A stretch of 48,883 nucleotides of DNA, taken from Rhodoferax sp. Lineage in GTDB: Bacteria > Pseudomonadota > Gammaproteobacteria > Burkholderiales > Burkholderiaceae_C. The DNA is taken from positions 1 to 48,883 of the forward strand of contig SHXM01000003.1 of the NCBI GenBank assembly GCA_009693325.1, in the 5' to 3' direction. This document shows positions 1 through 9,686 of this stretch, piece by piece. Under the pieces are notes generated by a model. That model saw nothing but the letters and a program-made list of their open reading frames with translations. It was not told the DNA's origin and searched no databases. The stretch's first letter is position 1, and the number at the start of each line of letters is the position of its first letter. Position numbers and translations under genes: made by a program.

Positions 1-38
1 ACCAGGCCCAGCGCCAGCCAAAAAACATCTTCGCCCAA
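1..38 (-). CDS. DUF2065 (YjeT-like) small membrane protein, N-terminal fragment
   Basis: Only the first dozen codons lie in the window. After the hflC stop, a TTG at 38-36 opens a frame reading roughly (M)GEDVFWLALGLV and running off the left edge. DUF2065/YjeT proteins are about 60 residues with an early hydrophobic helix of this WLALGLV type, and the gene commonly follows hflC in proteobacteria, so position and sequence agree. The spacing of 3 nt from hflC implies co-transcription and translational coupling. The family has no established function. The non-ATG start and very short visible stretch limit certainty. Confidence 0.5.
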   Translation of the reverse strand, partial: MGEDVFWLALGL

Positions 39-41
39 GGT

Positions 42-953
42 CTACTTTGTCGGGCTTGGAGAGGCTGGCAAGGCGCCTACAGCACCGCGGAAAACCTTGA
101 AAAATTCCGAGGAGGCCGGGTCGACGACCATGACATCGCTTTTTTTGCCCAAACTAGCCTTGTAGGCATCCAGACTGCGGTAAAACTGCGCGAACTGCGG
201 GTCACGCCCGAAAGACTCTGCGTAAATGCGCGATGCCTCGGCGTCGCCTTCGCCCTTGATTTTTTGCGCATCCCGGTAAGCGTTGGCCACCGCTACCTCA
301 CGTTGCCGATCTGCATCAGCGCGGATCTTTTCGCCTTCAGCACCCCCGGTAGAGCGCAGTTCGTTGGCAACCCGCTTGCGCTCGGCCTCCATACGCCGGT
401 AGACCGACTCGGTGATCGCCTCCACATAGTCGACCCGGGTGATGCGAACATCCACCACATCAACACCCCAGGGTTTCTCGCCGCGCACTTTTTCGAGCAC
501 TTCACGCTTGACGTCGGTCATCAGGGCCTCGCGCTTGAGTGACAGCAACTCTTTGACCGTGCGTTTGTTGATTTCTTCCTGAAAGGCATTGCGGACCACG
601 CGGTTTAGTTGGCTGGCGCCAGCGGCTTCATTGGTACCGACATTGCGGATGTATTCGGATGGCTCGGAAATTCGCCACCGCACATACCAGTCAATCACCA
701 CCCGCTGTTTCTCGGCCGTCAGCATGGGCTCGGTGTCGGTGCTGTCCAGGGTGAGCAGGCGCTTGTCGATATAGACAATATTTTGCAATGGCGGCGGCAG
801 CTTGAAATTCAGGCCGGGCTCTGTGATCACATCCTTGATCTGACCCAGCGAATAGACCACGCCAAATTGGCGCTGATCGACCACAAACAGCATCGAACTC
901 GCCAGTCCCAACAGTACCAGCAGCGACGCAAGAATAAATCCCAGACGGTTCAT
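42..953 (-). CDS. hflC: HflC, FtsH protease modulator subunit
   Basis: This 303-residue protein is an inner-membrane band-7/SPFH protein that forms the HflKC complex around the FtsH protease and restrains its access to membrane substrates. One N-terminal transmembrane helix spans about residues 5-24. It is followed by the SPFH core, which begins with VDQRQFGVVYSLG, and by a helical charged segment (about 190-250) rich in R, E and A that should form the coiled coil. Length is normal for beta-proteobacterial HflC. It starts 9 nt after hflK, and the pair are obligate partners. The C-terminal tail is short and poorly conserved, as usual in the family. Confidence 0.95.
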   Translation of the reverse strand: MNRLGFILASLLVLLGLASSMLFVVDQRQFGVVYSLGQIKDVITEPGLNFKLPPPLQNIVYIDKRLLTLDSTDTEPMLTAEKQRVVIDWYVRWRISEPSEYIRNVGTNEAAGASQLNRVVRNAFQEEINKRTVKELLSLKREALMTDVKREVLEKVRGEKPWGVDVVDVRITRVDYVEAITESVYRRMEAERKRVANELRSTGGAEGEKIRADADRQREVAVANAYRDAQKIKGEGDAEASRIYAESFGRDPQFAQFYRSLDAYKASLGKKSDVMVVDPASSEFFKVFRGAVGALPASPSPTK

Positions 954-962
954 ATCAGGCTC

Positions 963-2306
963 CTAACGGGAATCACGGTCACGCGAACGAGTGGTATCTC
1001 GGCCACGGGTTTCGGCAGGTGCGGCGGGTGCGGCATTGCCAGAGGCAGCGGGAGGCGCCATCGCAGGGGGCGCTACCTCGGCCACGCCAGAGCCGTTCTG
1101 CGCCGACATCTGCATGATTTTTTCAAGCGGCAGGTACAAGAGATTACCCCCCTGCCGGGAGTCAACCATGACCTTGGTGGCGTTGGCATAGATTTGCTGC
1201 ATGGTGTCGAGGTACATCCGGTCGCGCGTGACCTGCGGGGCCTTCTGGTACTCGGTCAAGACCGAACGGAATCGCTGGGCATCACCCTGGGCCTGGGAGA
1301 CGACGCGCGACTTGTAGGCGTCGGCCTCTTCTTTGAGTCGCGAGGCCGAGCCCACAGCCCGCGGAACCACGTCATTGGCATAGGCCTGGGCTTCATTTTT
1401 CGCGCGTTCACGCTCTTGCCCGGCTTTGAGGACATCGTCAAAAGCGGCTTGCACCTGCTCCGGGGGGCGCACGCCGCCCTGCTGAAGGTTGATACCCACC
1501 ACCTCGATACCGACTTTGTAGCGGTCCAGTATTTTTTGCATCAGCGCGCGTACTCGCGGCCCAATCTGGTCGCGCTCTTCGGACAGGGCGCTGTCCATAC
1601 GCATCTTGCCGACCACCTCGCGCACCGAGGACTCGGCAGCCTGCACCACCGCCTCACCGGGGTTTTTACTCTCAAACAAGTAGGCGCGAGCGTCGCTGAG
1701 CCGGTACTGCACCGCGAACTTGATTTCAACAATGTTTTCATCCTCTGTCAGCATGGCCGATTCACGCAGGCCGGTGGCCTTGATCACGGTGTCGCGTCCA
1801 ACATCAACCGAGCGGATTTGGGTCACGAAAATCATCTCGTGCCGCTGTATCGGATAAGGCAGGCGCCAGTTAAAACCAGCCATCGCCGTGGACTTGTAGC
1901 GCCCAAATTGCGTGATGACAGCCTGCTGGCCCTCTTCAACAATGAAGAAGCCAGTTGCCAACCAGATCAAAGAGGCTGCGCCCGCCAACAGAGCCAGACC
2001 GATGCCAGCGTGCTTCATGTCGGGCTGAAATCCGCCGCCGCCACCACCACCATTGAAAGGCCCCCCCGCACCGCCTCGCCCACCCGACTTTGCACCGCCG
2101 AACATACCCCCGAGCTTGCGGTTGAAATCTCGCCAAAGCTCATCGAGGTCAGGCGGCGTGGCGTTCTGACGCGGCTTGGGCGGTCGATCATTGCCGGTGG
2201 GCGGTGTAGGCTCCGGTGGCGGCGACTCTGGACGCCCAGGCCCACCCGCACCCTCGGCGGGCTTGTCATCACCGCGCCCCCAACGCGAGTCATTGAGGTT
2301 AAACAT
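963..2306 (-). CDS. hflK: HflK, FtsH protease modulator subunit
   Basis: This is the partner of HflC in the membrane HflKC assembly that regulates FtsH. From the chosen ATG (MFNLNDSRWG, the conserved HflK opening) it has 447 residues. It has a Pro/Gly-rich cytoplasmic N-terminus (residues 10-95, with a run of glycines at 86-92), a transmembrane helix at about 98-122, then the SPFH domain starting VEEGQQAVITQFGRY. The C-terminal tail is Ala/Pro-rich and ends in an Arg/Asp-rich segment. An alternative ATG at 2363 would add 19 residues ([10 protein letters not shown]) and forms an ATGA overlap with the hflX stop. The shorter start is preferred on family conservation, although neither has a strong ribosome-binding site. 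Confidence 0.93.
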   Translation of the reverse strand: MFNLNDSRWGRGDDKPAEGAGGPGRPESPPPEPTPPTGNDRPPKPRQNATPPDLDELWRDFNRKLGGMFGGAKSGGRGGAGGPFNGGGGGGGFQPDMKHAGIGLALLAGAASLIWLATGFFIVEEGQQAVITQFGRYKSTAMAGFNWRLPYPIQRHEMIFVTQIRSVDVGRDTVIKATGLRESAMLTEDENIVEIKFAVQYRLSDARAYLFESKNPGEAVVQAAESSVREVVGKMRMDSALSEERDQIGPRVRALMQKILDRYKVGIEVVGINLQQGGVRPPEQVQAAFDDVLKAGQERERAKNEAQAYANDVVPRAVGSASRLKEEADAYKSRVVSQAQGDAQRFRSVLTEYQKAPQVTRDRMYLDTMQQIYANATKVMVDSRQGGNLLYLPLEKIMQMSAQNGSGVAEVAPPAMAPPAASGNAAPAAPAETRGRDTTRSRDRDSR

Positions 2307-2359
2307 ACCCCGAATTTTTTTAGGAATGGTCGGCCAAGATATGGCGCGCAAATAGAGTT

Positions 2360-3580
2360 TCATCGCAAGATTCCAGTACTGAGTTGCCCGATTGTGCCCA
2401 AATGAACGACCGCCCCTTCGTCTGGAAGGGAATACATCCCATCCGGCTCGGCGGCGCCAACGCGGTGCGCGCGTCCGGCCAAGTAAGCGCGCAGCGCCGG
2501 CAGACCCTCGCCTTGCTTGGCGCTGACAAAGATACGCGGTGTTTGCCGGCCCGCCACAGCAAACCAATCCTGCATCAGCAGAGGCCGCCGGGCCGGATCC
2601 AGCGCATCGAGTTTGTTGAAGACCAGCAACTGCGGTATGTCGGCCGCGCCGATGTCAGCCAGCACCCGCTGGACTTCGGCCATCTGCTCCAGCCAGTGCG
2701 GACTTGCAGCGTCCACCACATGCAGCAGCAGATCGGCATCCACCGCCTCTTGCAGGGTGGCTTGGAACGCGTCGACCAAGCTGTGCGGCAGGTCCCGGAT
2801 GAATCCCACCGTGTCAGACAGAGACACCAAGCGGCCAGCCTCGCCCAAATACAGCTGCCGGGTGCTGGTGTCGAGTGTGGCAAACAGCTGGTCAGCCGCA
2901 TAGGCCCGGGCTTTCACCAGCGCATTGAAGAGGGTCGATTTGCCGGCGTTGGTATAACCGACGAGCGACATATTGAAGGCATTTCGCCGTTCACGTTGAC
3001 GTCGCTGGGTCTGACGCTGGCGCTTGACCTTGATCAAACGTTCCTTGATTTTTTTGATGCTCTCGCCAATCATGCGTCGGTCAAGTTCGATTTGGGTTTC
3101 ACCCGGGCCACCGCGCAAACCGATGCCGCCACTTTGGCGCTCCAGGTGCGACCAGCGGCGCACCAGCCGCGTGCTGATGTACTGTTGGCGAGCGAGTTCG
3201 ACTTGCAGCTTGCCCTCATGGCTTTGTGCCCGCTGGCCGAAGATCTCCAGGATCAGCAGGGTACGGTCGTTGACCGGCATTTCCAGGTGACGCTCTAAAT
3301 TGCGTTGTTGCGCCGGACTCAGGCTTTGGTCGAACAAGATTTCGACCGCGCCGAGTTGGTTGGCGAGCATTTTGATCTCGTCGGCCTTACCGCTGCCAAC
3401 GAACAAAGCAGCATCTGGCGCCCGGCGCTTGCAGGTCAGGCGCGCCACCGGACGAAGGCCCGCGGTTTGGGCCAGCAAACCCAGTTCTTCCAGCGCGCCG
3501 TCAAAATTGGGGAGGCCAAAATCCACCCCCACGAGCAGTGCTGCTGCGGGCTGGCGTTCAGGCGGCGGCAGGTGGGTCAC
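2360..3580 (-). CDS. hflX: HflX, ribosome-associated GTPase
   Basis: HflX is a translation-factor-class GTPase that splits stalled 70S ribosomes, notably after heat shock. The 406-residue protein shows the HflX N-terminal domain (about 10-110), a helical linker with the glycine-rich [11 protein letters not shown] loop (151-161) and a basic helix. The G domain follows: G1 GYTNAGKS at 208-215, G3 DTVG at 256-259, G4 NKLD at 322-325 and G5 SAK at 353-355. The start codon lies inside the hfq 3' end, a 23-nt overlap, and no better start is visible downstream. The hfq-hflX-hflK-hflC order matches that of E. coli. Co-expression with hfq is likely. Confidence 0.95.
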   Translation of the reverse strand: MTHLPPPERQPAAALLVGVDFGLPNFDGALEELGLLAQTAGLRPVARLTCKRRAPDAALFVGSGKADEIKMLANQLGAVEILFDQSLSPAQQRNLERHLEMPVNDRTLLILEIFGQRAQSHEGKLQVELARQQYISTRLVRRWSHLERQSGGIGLRGGPGETQIELDRRMIGESIKKIKERLIKVKRQRQTQRRQRERRNAFNMSLVGYTNAGKSTLFNALVKARAYAADQLFATLDTSTRQLYLGEAGRLVSLSDTVGFIRDLPHSLVDAFQATLQEAVDADLLLHVVDAASPHWLEQMAEVQRVLADIGAADIPQLLVFNKLDALDPARRPLLMQDWFAVAGRQTPRIFVSAKQGEGLPALRAYLAGRAHRVGAAEPDGMYSLPDEGAVVHLGTIGQLSTGILR

Positions 3581-3806
3581 CCTCGCCAGTAGAAAAATTC
3601 ACAGCTCGCCCCGGCACAATGGTTGAGATGGCATGTTTGTAAACCATTTGGGTCACGGTGTTGCGGAGCAGCACGACATACTGGTCAAAAGATTCAATCT
3701 GGCCTTGAAGCTTGATGCCGTTTATCAAGTAAATAGCGACCGGCACATGCTCGCGCCGCAGTGCGTTTAGGAACGGGTCTTGAAGTAACTGACCTTTGTT
3801 GTTCAC
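3558..3806 (-). CDS. hfq: Hfq, RNA chaperone
   Basis: Hfq is a hexameric Sm-like protein that pairs small RNAs with mRNAs and affects RNA stability. The 82-residue product contains Sm1 (about 10-45, with the proximal-face NALRRE and [14 protein letters not shown] stretches) and Sm2 with the diagnostic YKHAIST near 56-62. The C-terminal tail is short (GEGDPPAAA), as usual in beta-proteobacteria. Translation must begin at a GTG at 3806 (V read as M, then [11 protein letters not shown]), because family members start at exactly this point. The frame extends further upstream, but that extension is unlike Hfq. A strong ribosome-binding site sits just upstream. The 108-nt gap after der may hold a dedicated promoter. 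Confidence 0.96.
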   Translation of the reverse strand: MNNKGQLLQDPFLNALRREHVPVAIYLINGIKLQGQIESFDQYVVLLRNTVTQMVYKHAISTIVPGRAVNFSTGEGDPPAAA

Positions 3807-3810
3807 GATA

Positions 3811-3816
3811 TCCTCC
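3811..3816 (-). promoter_or_regulatory. Ribosome-binding site fixing the GTG start of hfq
   Basis: On the minus strand the sequence reads GGAGGA, 4 nt before the GTG codon. It decides the start of hfq, since the in-frame upstream ATG at 3866 has no such element. Confidence 0.75.
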
Positions 3817-3914
3817 GTGTTCGAAATGTTAAGGGGGCAGACGATAACACAGGGCCAACAAGCCACGTCCGCGCCAAGGACTTGGGTTTGTAGAAGTATT
3901 TACGGGTCGGGGTA

Positions 3915-5258
3915 CTAGCGTCCCGATTTATCAACAAAAGGGTTGCTGGCGGTTTTGAGCTCGATACGCAAAGGCGTGCCTACCAGGTCAAATTGCTTGC
4001 GAAAACGCCCCTCCAGGTAGCGCTTGTAGGTGTCGGTGACATGCTCCAACGAATTGCCGTGGATGACGATCACCGGGGGGTTCATGCCCCCCTGATGGGC
4101 ATAGCGCAGTTTGGGGCGGTACATGCCGGAGCGCTTCGGGCTTTGGAACTGCACCGCTTCGAGCAGCAAACGGGTCAGCACTGGTGTGGTCATTTTGCAG
4201 TTGGCAGCCTTGTGGGCCTGGGCAATGGAGGTCCAAAGCGGCCCCAAACCTTGGCGTTTTTGCGCCGAGATCAAATGCATGGCCGCGAATTTCAAAAACG
4301 GCAGGCGGGTCTCGATGGAGCGCTTGACCAATTCCCGCTGGTAGTCGTCCACCGCGTCCCATTTGTTGACTGCAACCACCACGGCGCGGCCGTTTTCAAG
4401 AATATAGCCAGCAATGTGTGCGTCCTGGTCGGTCACGCCCTGTGTCGCGTCGATCAACAGCAGCACAACATTGCAGGATTCGATCGCCTGCAGAGTTTTA
4501 ACGACCGAAAATTTTTCGATTGCCTCAAACACCTGCCCGCGGCGGCGCAGGCCAGCGGTGTCAATGAGTTCGAATTTTTGTCCGTTACGCTCAAACGGCA
4601 CCGAGATGGCGTCGCGGGTGGTTCCTGGTAGGTCAAAGGCCACCAAGCGCTCCTCACCTAGCCAAGTGTTGATCAGGGTTGACTTGCCGACATTGGGCCG
4701 TCCTGCAACTGCGAGCCGGATCAAGCCCATCGCCTGCTCAGCCGTCTCCACTACGGTCTCGGGCAGGCTCAACATGGACAGTGCCAGCTCTATCAGCGGC
4801 CGAATGCCCTGACCATGGGCGGCAGAAATAGCCTGCACCGCACCCAGCCCAAGCTCAAAAAACTCGCCGACTTGCAAACCTGCCTGCAAGCCCTCCGACT
4901 TGTTGGCGACCAGCAGGCAGGGCTTGCCCAAGCGTCGCAGGTAGTTGGCAATGTCATGGTCTTGGCCCGAGATACCGTCACGCGCATCTACCAAAAACAA
5001 CACCACATCCGCCTCGGCTACCGCTTGGCGGGTTTGTTTGGCCATTTCACGGTAAATCCCGGCATTCGCATCGGGCTCAAAACCGCCAGTGTCGATGACG
5101 ATAAAGTCCTGCTTGTCCAGCCTCGCATTGCCGTAATGGCGGTCACGGGTGAGCCCGGCATAGTCGGCCACGATGGCATCGCGGCTTTTGGTGAGCCGAT
5201 TAAACAGGGTCGACTTGCCCACATTGGGTCGCCCGACCAGGGCAAGAACCGGTTTCAT
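3915..5258 (-). CDS. der: Der (EngA), tandem GTPase for 50S assembly
   Basis: Der is an essential GTPase with two consecutive G domains that acts late in large-subunit assembly. The 447 residues match the family. Domain 1 has G1 GRPNVGKS (9-16) and G3 DTGG (55-58). Domain 2 has G1 GRPNVGKS (185-192), G3 DTAG (232-235) and G4 NKWD (297-300). A C-terminal KH-like domain spans about 355-440. The first G4 motif reads NKSE rather than NKxD; glutamate may keep guanine recognition. It lies 17 nt after bamB, in the conserved hisS-yfgM-bamB-der order. Confidence 0.97.
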   Translation of the reverse strand: MKPVLALVGRPNVGKSTLFNRLTKSRDAIVADYAGLTRDRHYGNARLDKQDFIVIDTGGFEPDANAGIYREMAKQTRQAVAEADVVLFLVDARDGISGQDHDIANYLRRLGKPCLLVANKSEGLQAGLQVGEFFELGLGAVQAISAAHGQGIRPLIELALSMLSLPETVVETAEQAMGLIRLAVAGRPNVGKSTLINTWLGEERLVAFDLPGTTRDAISVPFERNGQKFELIDTAGLRRRGQVFEAIEKFSVVKTLQAIESCNVVLLLIDATQGVTDQDAHIAGYILENGRAVVVAVNKWDAVDDYQRELVKRSIETRLPFLKFAAMHLISAQKRQGLGPLWTSIAQAHKAANCKMTTPVLTRLLLEAVQFQSPKRSGMYRPKLRYAHQGGMNPPVIVIHGNSLEHVTDTYKRYLEGRFRKQFDLVGTPLRIELKTASNPFVDKSGR

Positions 5259-5275
5259 TGGCTCGGCCGCCCGGC

Positions 5276-6409
5276 CTAATCGGGTTTAAATCCGAAAACG
5301 CCACCCTTGCGCGTGACCACCACCAGTGTGCCGCCTGCAAGCACTGGACCGCCGACAATCTCGGAGCCATCGGTAGGCATGCGGGTCAGCGGGGTGCCGT
5401 CCTCCCGGCTTAACCAATGCAGCAGGCCTGATTCATCGCCCACGACCACAGATCGCCCCACCGCCAGCGGGGCGCTCAAGGACCGGTAGCGCAGGTGCTC
5501 GGCAACCCAGGCGGCCTGCCCGTCGGCGCGGCGCCATGCCAGCACCCGGCCGTCGCTCTCAACACCAAAAACAGAGCGCTCGTCGCCGTGCAGTCCGACC
5601 GAACCATTGGCCGCTTTGCTCCACAGCAAAGCACCTTTTGCAGCGTCGGCACAGCCCACAGCCGCCTGGAAAGCCCGGGTGCAGACCACATCACCGACCC
5701 GGCTCACCCCTGCCACCAGATCGACCAAACGCTCGACATCATTGGTACCGCGGGGCGTGGCGATGGCAACATCCCACCGGGTACTGCCGTTGCTGGGGTT
5801 CATGCCAACCAGGCGCCCGCCCAGGCCCGCCACCAAGGTGTCACCGACCGCCAGCAACACGCCAGCCTGACGCAAAACCAGGGCCTCGCCGGGACGCTGC
5901 TGGCTCCACAGCTTTCGGCCTGAGCCGCCGTCAAAGGCTGCCACGCCCCGGTCAGCAGTGAGCAAGAACACCCGCCCGCCCGCCACCAGAGGCGCTGTGA
6001 AACCCTGCGCATTGAGCTTCTCGCGCCAGATTTCCCGGCCGTCCTGCAGCGCCAGCAGTTCGTTGCCGCGCGTGAGCAAAGCCACCAGACGGCCGTCACT
6101 GCCAACACCAGCGGCCAGGGGCCCTGACACCTTGGCGCGCCAGAGTTCTTTACCGGCTGCGGCATCGATCGTCACCACCTGCCCATTTGAACTCGCCACA
6201 GTCAGCAGACTGCCATTCGCCCTGGCGTACATCGGAAATTCAATGGCCCCGACTTGGGCGGTCCAGGCCAGGCGCACGCCCACCAGTTTGGGATCAGGCG
6301 CAAGTTCGGCTGGTTTGAAGCGCGGCGCCGTGCCAGAGCAGGCTAGCAGCACCAGCGCCAGCCCAATGCCGAGCAGGCGGCGCAGCGCCAAGCGCAGGCG
6401 CAGGTTCAC
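5276..6409 (-). CDS. bamB: BamB, outer-membrane assembly lipoprotein
   Basis: BamB is a beta-propeller lipoprotein of the BAM complex that aids insertion of beta-barrel proteins into the outer membrane. The 377-residue protein has a basic N-terminus, a hydrophobic signal and a lipobox LLAC with the lipidated Cys at residue 24. Repeated PQQ-like blades follow, with the recurrent pattern A..G...W visible in stretches such as [12 protein letters not shown] and [10 protein letters not shown]. Length is typical. Its ATG overlaps the stop of the upstream gene (ATGA, 6406-6409), so translation is coupled to the YfgM-like protein. bamD lies elsewhere in the window. Confidence 0.94.
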   Translation of the reverse strand: MNLRLRLALRRLLGIGLALVLLACSGTAPRFKPAELAPDPKLVGVRLAWTAQVGAIEFPMYARANGSLLTVASSNGQVVTIDAAAGKELWRAKVSGPLAAGVGSDGRLVALLTRGNELLALQDGREIWREKLNAQGFTAPLVAGGRVFLLTADRGVAAFDGGSGRKLWSQQRPGEALVLRQAGVLLAVGDTLVAGLGGRLVGMNPSNGSTRWDVAIATPRGTNDVERLVDLVAGVSRVGDVVCTRAFQAAVGCADAAKGALLWSKAANGSVGLHGDERSVFGVESDGRVLAWRRADGQAAWVAEHLRYRSLSAPLAVGRSVVVGDESGLLHWLSREDGTPLTRMPTDGSEIVGGPVLAGGTLVVVTRKGGVFGFKPD

Positions 6410-7080
6410 GGCGCCCCTTTGACCGAGGTGGCTTCGGGCTGCGGATCAACGCCCAGAGCGTTCAATTTAACCTCCACCAGGCGGCGGTAGTCGGTGCGCG
6501 GCTCCAAGCTGCGGTAGGCTTTTTCGTATTCGGCCCGGGCCTGGTCTTTTTTCCCCTGCAGCATCAGGAGGTCGCCTTTTCGGTCAGCCACCAGGCCATC
6601 AAATTGGGGCGCAAACTCCAGCCCGAGCTGCTTGAGGGCATCGTCATAGGCCTTGGCGTCCGCCAGGATGCCAGCAAGGCGCAGACGCGCCACCGCCTGG
6701 TAGCCACGGTCGCCCGATTTTTCAGACAGCCAGTTCAGGGCCTCTTTAGCTGCCTCGGGCTTGCCCGATTCGAGGTATTGGCTAGCCACCAAAAACCCGG
6801 CCTGCTGGGCATAGGCGGTGGCCCCGAATTTGTCTTTCATGTCGGCAAACGCACGTTCTATTTTGGCCAAATCGCCGGTCTTCACGAGCCGCTCCACCTC
6901 GTCGTACAGCGCTGCTGCCTGCGCTGCTTGTTGCCGCTGCCAATATTGGTAACCATTCCAGCCAGCGTAGGAGCCCAGCACTGCGATGAGCAGCCAGGTG
7001 ATGGGGTTGCCGTATTGTTTCCAAAAATGCTTGAGCTGATCAAGCTGTTCTTGTTCTTCGAGATCGAGTTGGTTTGCCAT
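6406..7080 (-). CDS. YfgM-like TPR membrane protein, Sec translocon-associated
   Basis: This 224-residue protein belongs to the YfgM/TPR family of single-pass membrane proteins. In E. coli the member links the SecYEG translocon to periplasmic chaperones. Here residues 1-24 are acidic and cytoplasmic, and a transmembrane helix spans about 25-46. The periplasmic part is helical with TPR-like pairs (for example around ADMKDKFGATAYAQQAGFLV and ALNWLSEKSGDRGYQAVARL, described here only as motif regions). It sits between hisS and bamB, the usual place of yfgM, 12 nt after hisS. The function is assigned by family and synteny. Confidence 0.85.
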   Translation of the reverse strand: MANQLDLEEQEQLDQLKHFWKQYGNPITWLLIAVLGSYAGWNGYQYWQRQQAAQAAALYDEVERLVKTGDLAKIERAFADMKDKFGATAYAQQAGFLVASQYLESGKPEAAKEALNWLSEKSGDRGYQAVARLRLAGILADAKAYDDALKQLGLEFAPQFDGLVADRKGDLLMLQGKKDQARAEYEKAYRSLEPRTDYRRLVEVKLNALGVDPQPEATSVKGAP

Positions 7081-7092
7081 GGGGGTGCCGAA

Positions 7093-8418
7093 TTAAGTGG
7101 GCGATTGTAGGGTCGGCCCCCAAGTCGCGATGTCGGCCCAGGCATGGCTGATCTGGGCCCCGCTGCCGTCACGCAGCGGCTTGATCGTCACACTTTGCCG
7201 GCTGAGCTCATCTGCGCCAAAAACCAGCGCAAAGCGTGCGCCGCTGGCATCAGCGCGTTTGAATTGGGACTTCAAGCTGGCCATCTCACCGTCGACGCTG
7301 GCCTGCATCTGAACACTCACTCCCAGAGCGCGCAAGGCCTGCAGTTGTTGCAAGACCAGGGGCATGGCGTTCTTGTCGGCAACCACAGCATAGGCATCTG
7401 GAGGCATGTCAGAGCGTTCCTGCCCCTGCTCTTTGAGGAGCTCGAGCAGGCGGTCAACGCCCAGGGCCCAACCGACCGCTGGCGCTGGCTTGCCGCCAAG
7501 CTGCTCAATCAGGTAGTCGTAACGACCGCCGGCGCACACCGTGCCCTGGGCGCCCAAGCGGTCGGTGACGAACTCAAACACGGTGAGGTTGTAATAGTCC
7601 ATGCCACGAACCAGTCTTGGGTTGACGCTGTAGGCCACCGAATTGGCATCAAGAATCGATCGCAGGGCATTAAAGTGGCTCAGGGAATCCTGGCCCAAAA
7701 AATCCAGTAACCGCGGTGCTGCGGCAACCACCGGCTGCAGGGCCGGATTTTTGGTGTCGAGAATACGCAGTGGGTTACTGTGCAGTCGGCGGCGCGCGTC
7801 CTCATCGAGCAGCTCAGCATGCTGCTCGAGATACTCAATCAAGGCCCGACGGTGCTGCAGCCGCTCGGCCGGCTGGCCCAGGCTGTTGATTTCAAGCCGC
7901 AGGTCACTCAGACCGAGGTCCTGCCACAGCGCCACTGCCAGCAGGATAAGTTCTGCATCTACCTCGGCCCCACCGAAGCCCAGTGCCTCAGCGCCAACCT
8001 GGTCGAACTGCCGGTAGCGCCCCCGCTGGGGACGCTCATGCCGGAACATCGGGCCAATGTAGTAGAGCCGTTTGCCACCATCGTAGAGCATGGCATGCTC
8101 CACCACGGCGCGGACCACGCCAGCCGTGCACTCTGGGCGCAATGTCAGGGAGTCACCATTGAGCCGGTCCTCAAAGGTGTACATCTCTTTTTCGACGATG
8201 TCTGTAACCTCACCGAGTCCGCGGGTGAACAGCTGCGTGTGCTCGACAATCGGCGTGCGGATGTTGCGGTAGGCATAGCGCGCCATCAAGCGTCGCACCC
8301 GGGCCTCTAGGGCCTCCACCGCCGCGGAATTCGGCGGCAACACATCATTCATACCCTTGACGCCATTCAGGCGGGCCGCAGGGGCTGGAGTTTGCGGCCT
8401 ACTCATGGGCCGACTCAC
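7093..8418 (-). CDS. hisS: HisS, histidyl-tRNA synthetase
   Basis: HisS charges tRNA-His with histidine in the cytoplasm. The 441-residue class II synthetase shows motif 2 ([14 protein letters not shown], about 125-138). The histidine-specific region is near RGMDYY, and motif 3 includes [13 protein letters not shown]-terminal anticodon-binding domain covers roughly 345-430. The chosen start is a GTG at 8418 that overlaps the ispG stop (GTGA). An ATG four codons in (8406, MSRPQTPAP) is an equally possible start. Co-transcription with ispG is conserved in many proteobacteria. Confidence 0.96.
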   Translation of the reverse strand: MSRPMSRPQTPAPAARLNGVKGMNDVLPPNSAAVEALEARVRRLMARYAYRNIRTPIVEHTQLFTRGLGEVTDIVEKEMYTFEDRLNGDSLTLRPECTAGVVRAVVEHAMLYDGGKRLYYIGPMFRHERPQRGRYRQFDQVGAEALGFGGAEVDAELILLAVALWQDLGLSDLRLEINSLGQPAERLQHRRALIEYLEQHAELLDEDARRRLHSNPLRILDTKNPALQPVVAAAPRLLDFLGQDSLSHFNALRSILDANSVAYSVNPRLVRGMDYYNLTVFEFVTDRLGAQGTVCAGGRYDYLIEQLGGKPAPAVGWALGVDRLLELLKEQGQERSDMPPDAYAVVADKNAMPLVLQQLQALRALGVSVQMQASVDGEMASLKSQFKRADASGARFALVFGADELSRQSVTIKPLRDGSGAQISHAWADIATWGPTLQSPT

Positions 8419-9686
8419 TGCGTGGCCATCGCTGCTTTGCCAAAGCGCTTGTCAATGTACTGCTCAACAATTTTCTGGAACTCCTGTGCAATCGCGTCGC
8501 CCCGCAGGGTCATGCATTTCTCGCCGTCAATGAACACCGGGGCCGCGGGAGCCTCGCCGGTGCCGGGCAGGCTGATGCCAATATCGGCATGCTTGCTCTC
8601 CCCGGGGCCGTTCACGATGCATCCCATGACGGCAACACGGAGTTTTTCCACCCCGGGGTATTGGTCGCGCCAAAGCGGCATCTGGGAGCGTAAAAAACCC
8701 TCGATCTGCTGGGTCAACTCTTGGAACGTGGTGCTGGTCGTACGACCACAACCGGGGCAGGCGGTAACACTCGGCACAAAGGAGCGCAGCTCGAGTGCCT
8801 GCAAAATGTCAGAGGCAACCACCACTTCCTGGGTTCGGGACTCGCCGGGCTGCGGGGTGAGCGAGACGCGAATCGTGTCGCCAATGCCCTCCTGAAGCAA
8901 GATGCCCAGGGCGACGCTGGAAGCCACAACGCCCTTGCTGCCCATGCCAGCCTCAGTCAAGCCCAAATGCAAGGGGTAGTCACAGCGCCTGGCGAGTTCC
9001 CGATACACCGAGACCAGGTCCTGCACACCGCTCACCTTGCAAGACAAAATAATCTGACTTGGGTTCATGCCCATCTCTCCGGCGCGCCGTGCAGATTCAA
9101 TGGCCGATGTGATCAGCGCCTCGTACATCACCGGCTTGGCCGGCCAGGGCGTCGCGCGGCGGCTGTTGTCATCCATCAGTCCAGCCAACAATTCTTGGTC
9201 CAGGCTGCCCCAGTTCACGCCAATGCGCACCGGCTTGTCCCAGCGCATTGCCGCCTCGATCATCAGGCCGAACTGGCGGTCCCGCTTGTCGCCCTTACCG
9301 ACATTACCCGGGTTGATGCGGTACTTGGACAGAGCCTGAGCACAGTCCGGAAAGTCTGTCAACAAGCGGTGCCCGTTGTAATGGAAATCGCCTACCAGAG
9401 GCACATCAATGCCCATCCGGTCCAGTTGCTCACGCACAAAAGGCACCGCCTGCGCAGCCTCGGGCGTATTCACGGTAACGCGCACCATCTCGGAGCCGGC
9501 CAGCGCGAGTTCTTTCACCTGAATCGCTGTGCCGATGACATCAACCGTGTCGGTATTGGTCATGGACTGCACCCGGACCGGGGCATCCCCGCCCACCGTG
9601 ACCAAGCGGGAGTTCCAGACGACGCGCGCCTGCCTAGACTGCCGGGGCCGGGCATAGGCAGATTCAATTGGTACAGAGCAGTCCAT
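8415..9686 (-). CDS. ispG: IspG, HMBPP synthase of the MEP pathway
   Basis: IspG (GcpE) reduces methylerythritol cyclodiphosphate to HMBPP, the penultimate step of the MEP isoprenoid route, using a [4Fe-4S] cluster. The 423-residue protein has a TIM-barrel N-terminal part with INPGNVG at 124-130. The C-terminal cluster domain carries Cys310 and Cys313 in CPGCGRT, Cys356 in GCIVNGPGE and the cluster-ligating Glu363. The ATG at 9686 shares one base with the rodZ stop (TAATG), so the two are translationally coupled. This is the single-cluster bacterial type, without the insert domain found in plants and Chlamydia. Confidence 0.97.
   Translation of the reverse strand: MDCSVPIESAYARPRQSRQARVVWNSRLVTVGGDAPVRVQSMTNTDTVDVIGTAIQVKELALAGSEMVRVTVNTPEAAQAVPFVREQLDRMGIDVPLVGDFHYNGHRLLTDFPDCAQALSKYRINPGNVGKGDKRDRQFGLMIEAAMRWDKPVRIGVNWGSLDQELLAGLMDDNSRRATPWPAKPVMYEALITSAIESARRAGEMGMNPSQIILSCKVSGVQDLVSVYRELARRCDYPLHLGLTEAGMGSKGVVASSVALGILLQEGIGDTIRVSLTPQPGESRTQEVVVASDILQALELRSFVPSVTACPGCGRTTSTTFQELTQQIEGFLRSQMPLWRDQYPGVEKLRVAVMGCIVNGPGESKHADIGISLPGTGEAPAAPVFIDGEKCMTLRGDAIAQEFQKIVEQYIDKRFGKAAMATQ

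Noticed and set aside
609-2405. A 598-codon open frame on the plus strand across hflK and hflC
   Set aside because: It is antisense to two clear family genes, lacks any recognisable domain and is His/Arg/Leu-rich, as expected of a GC-rich shadow frame.
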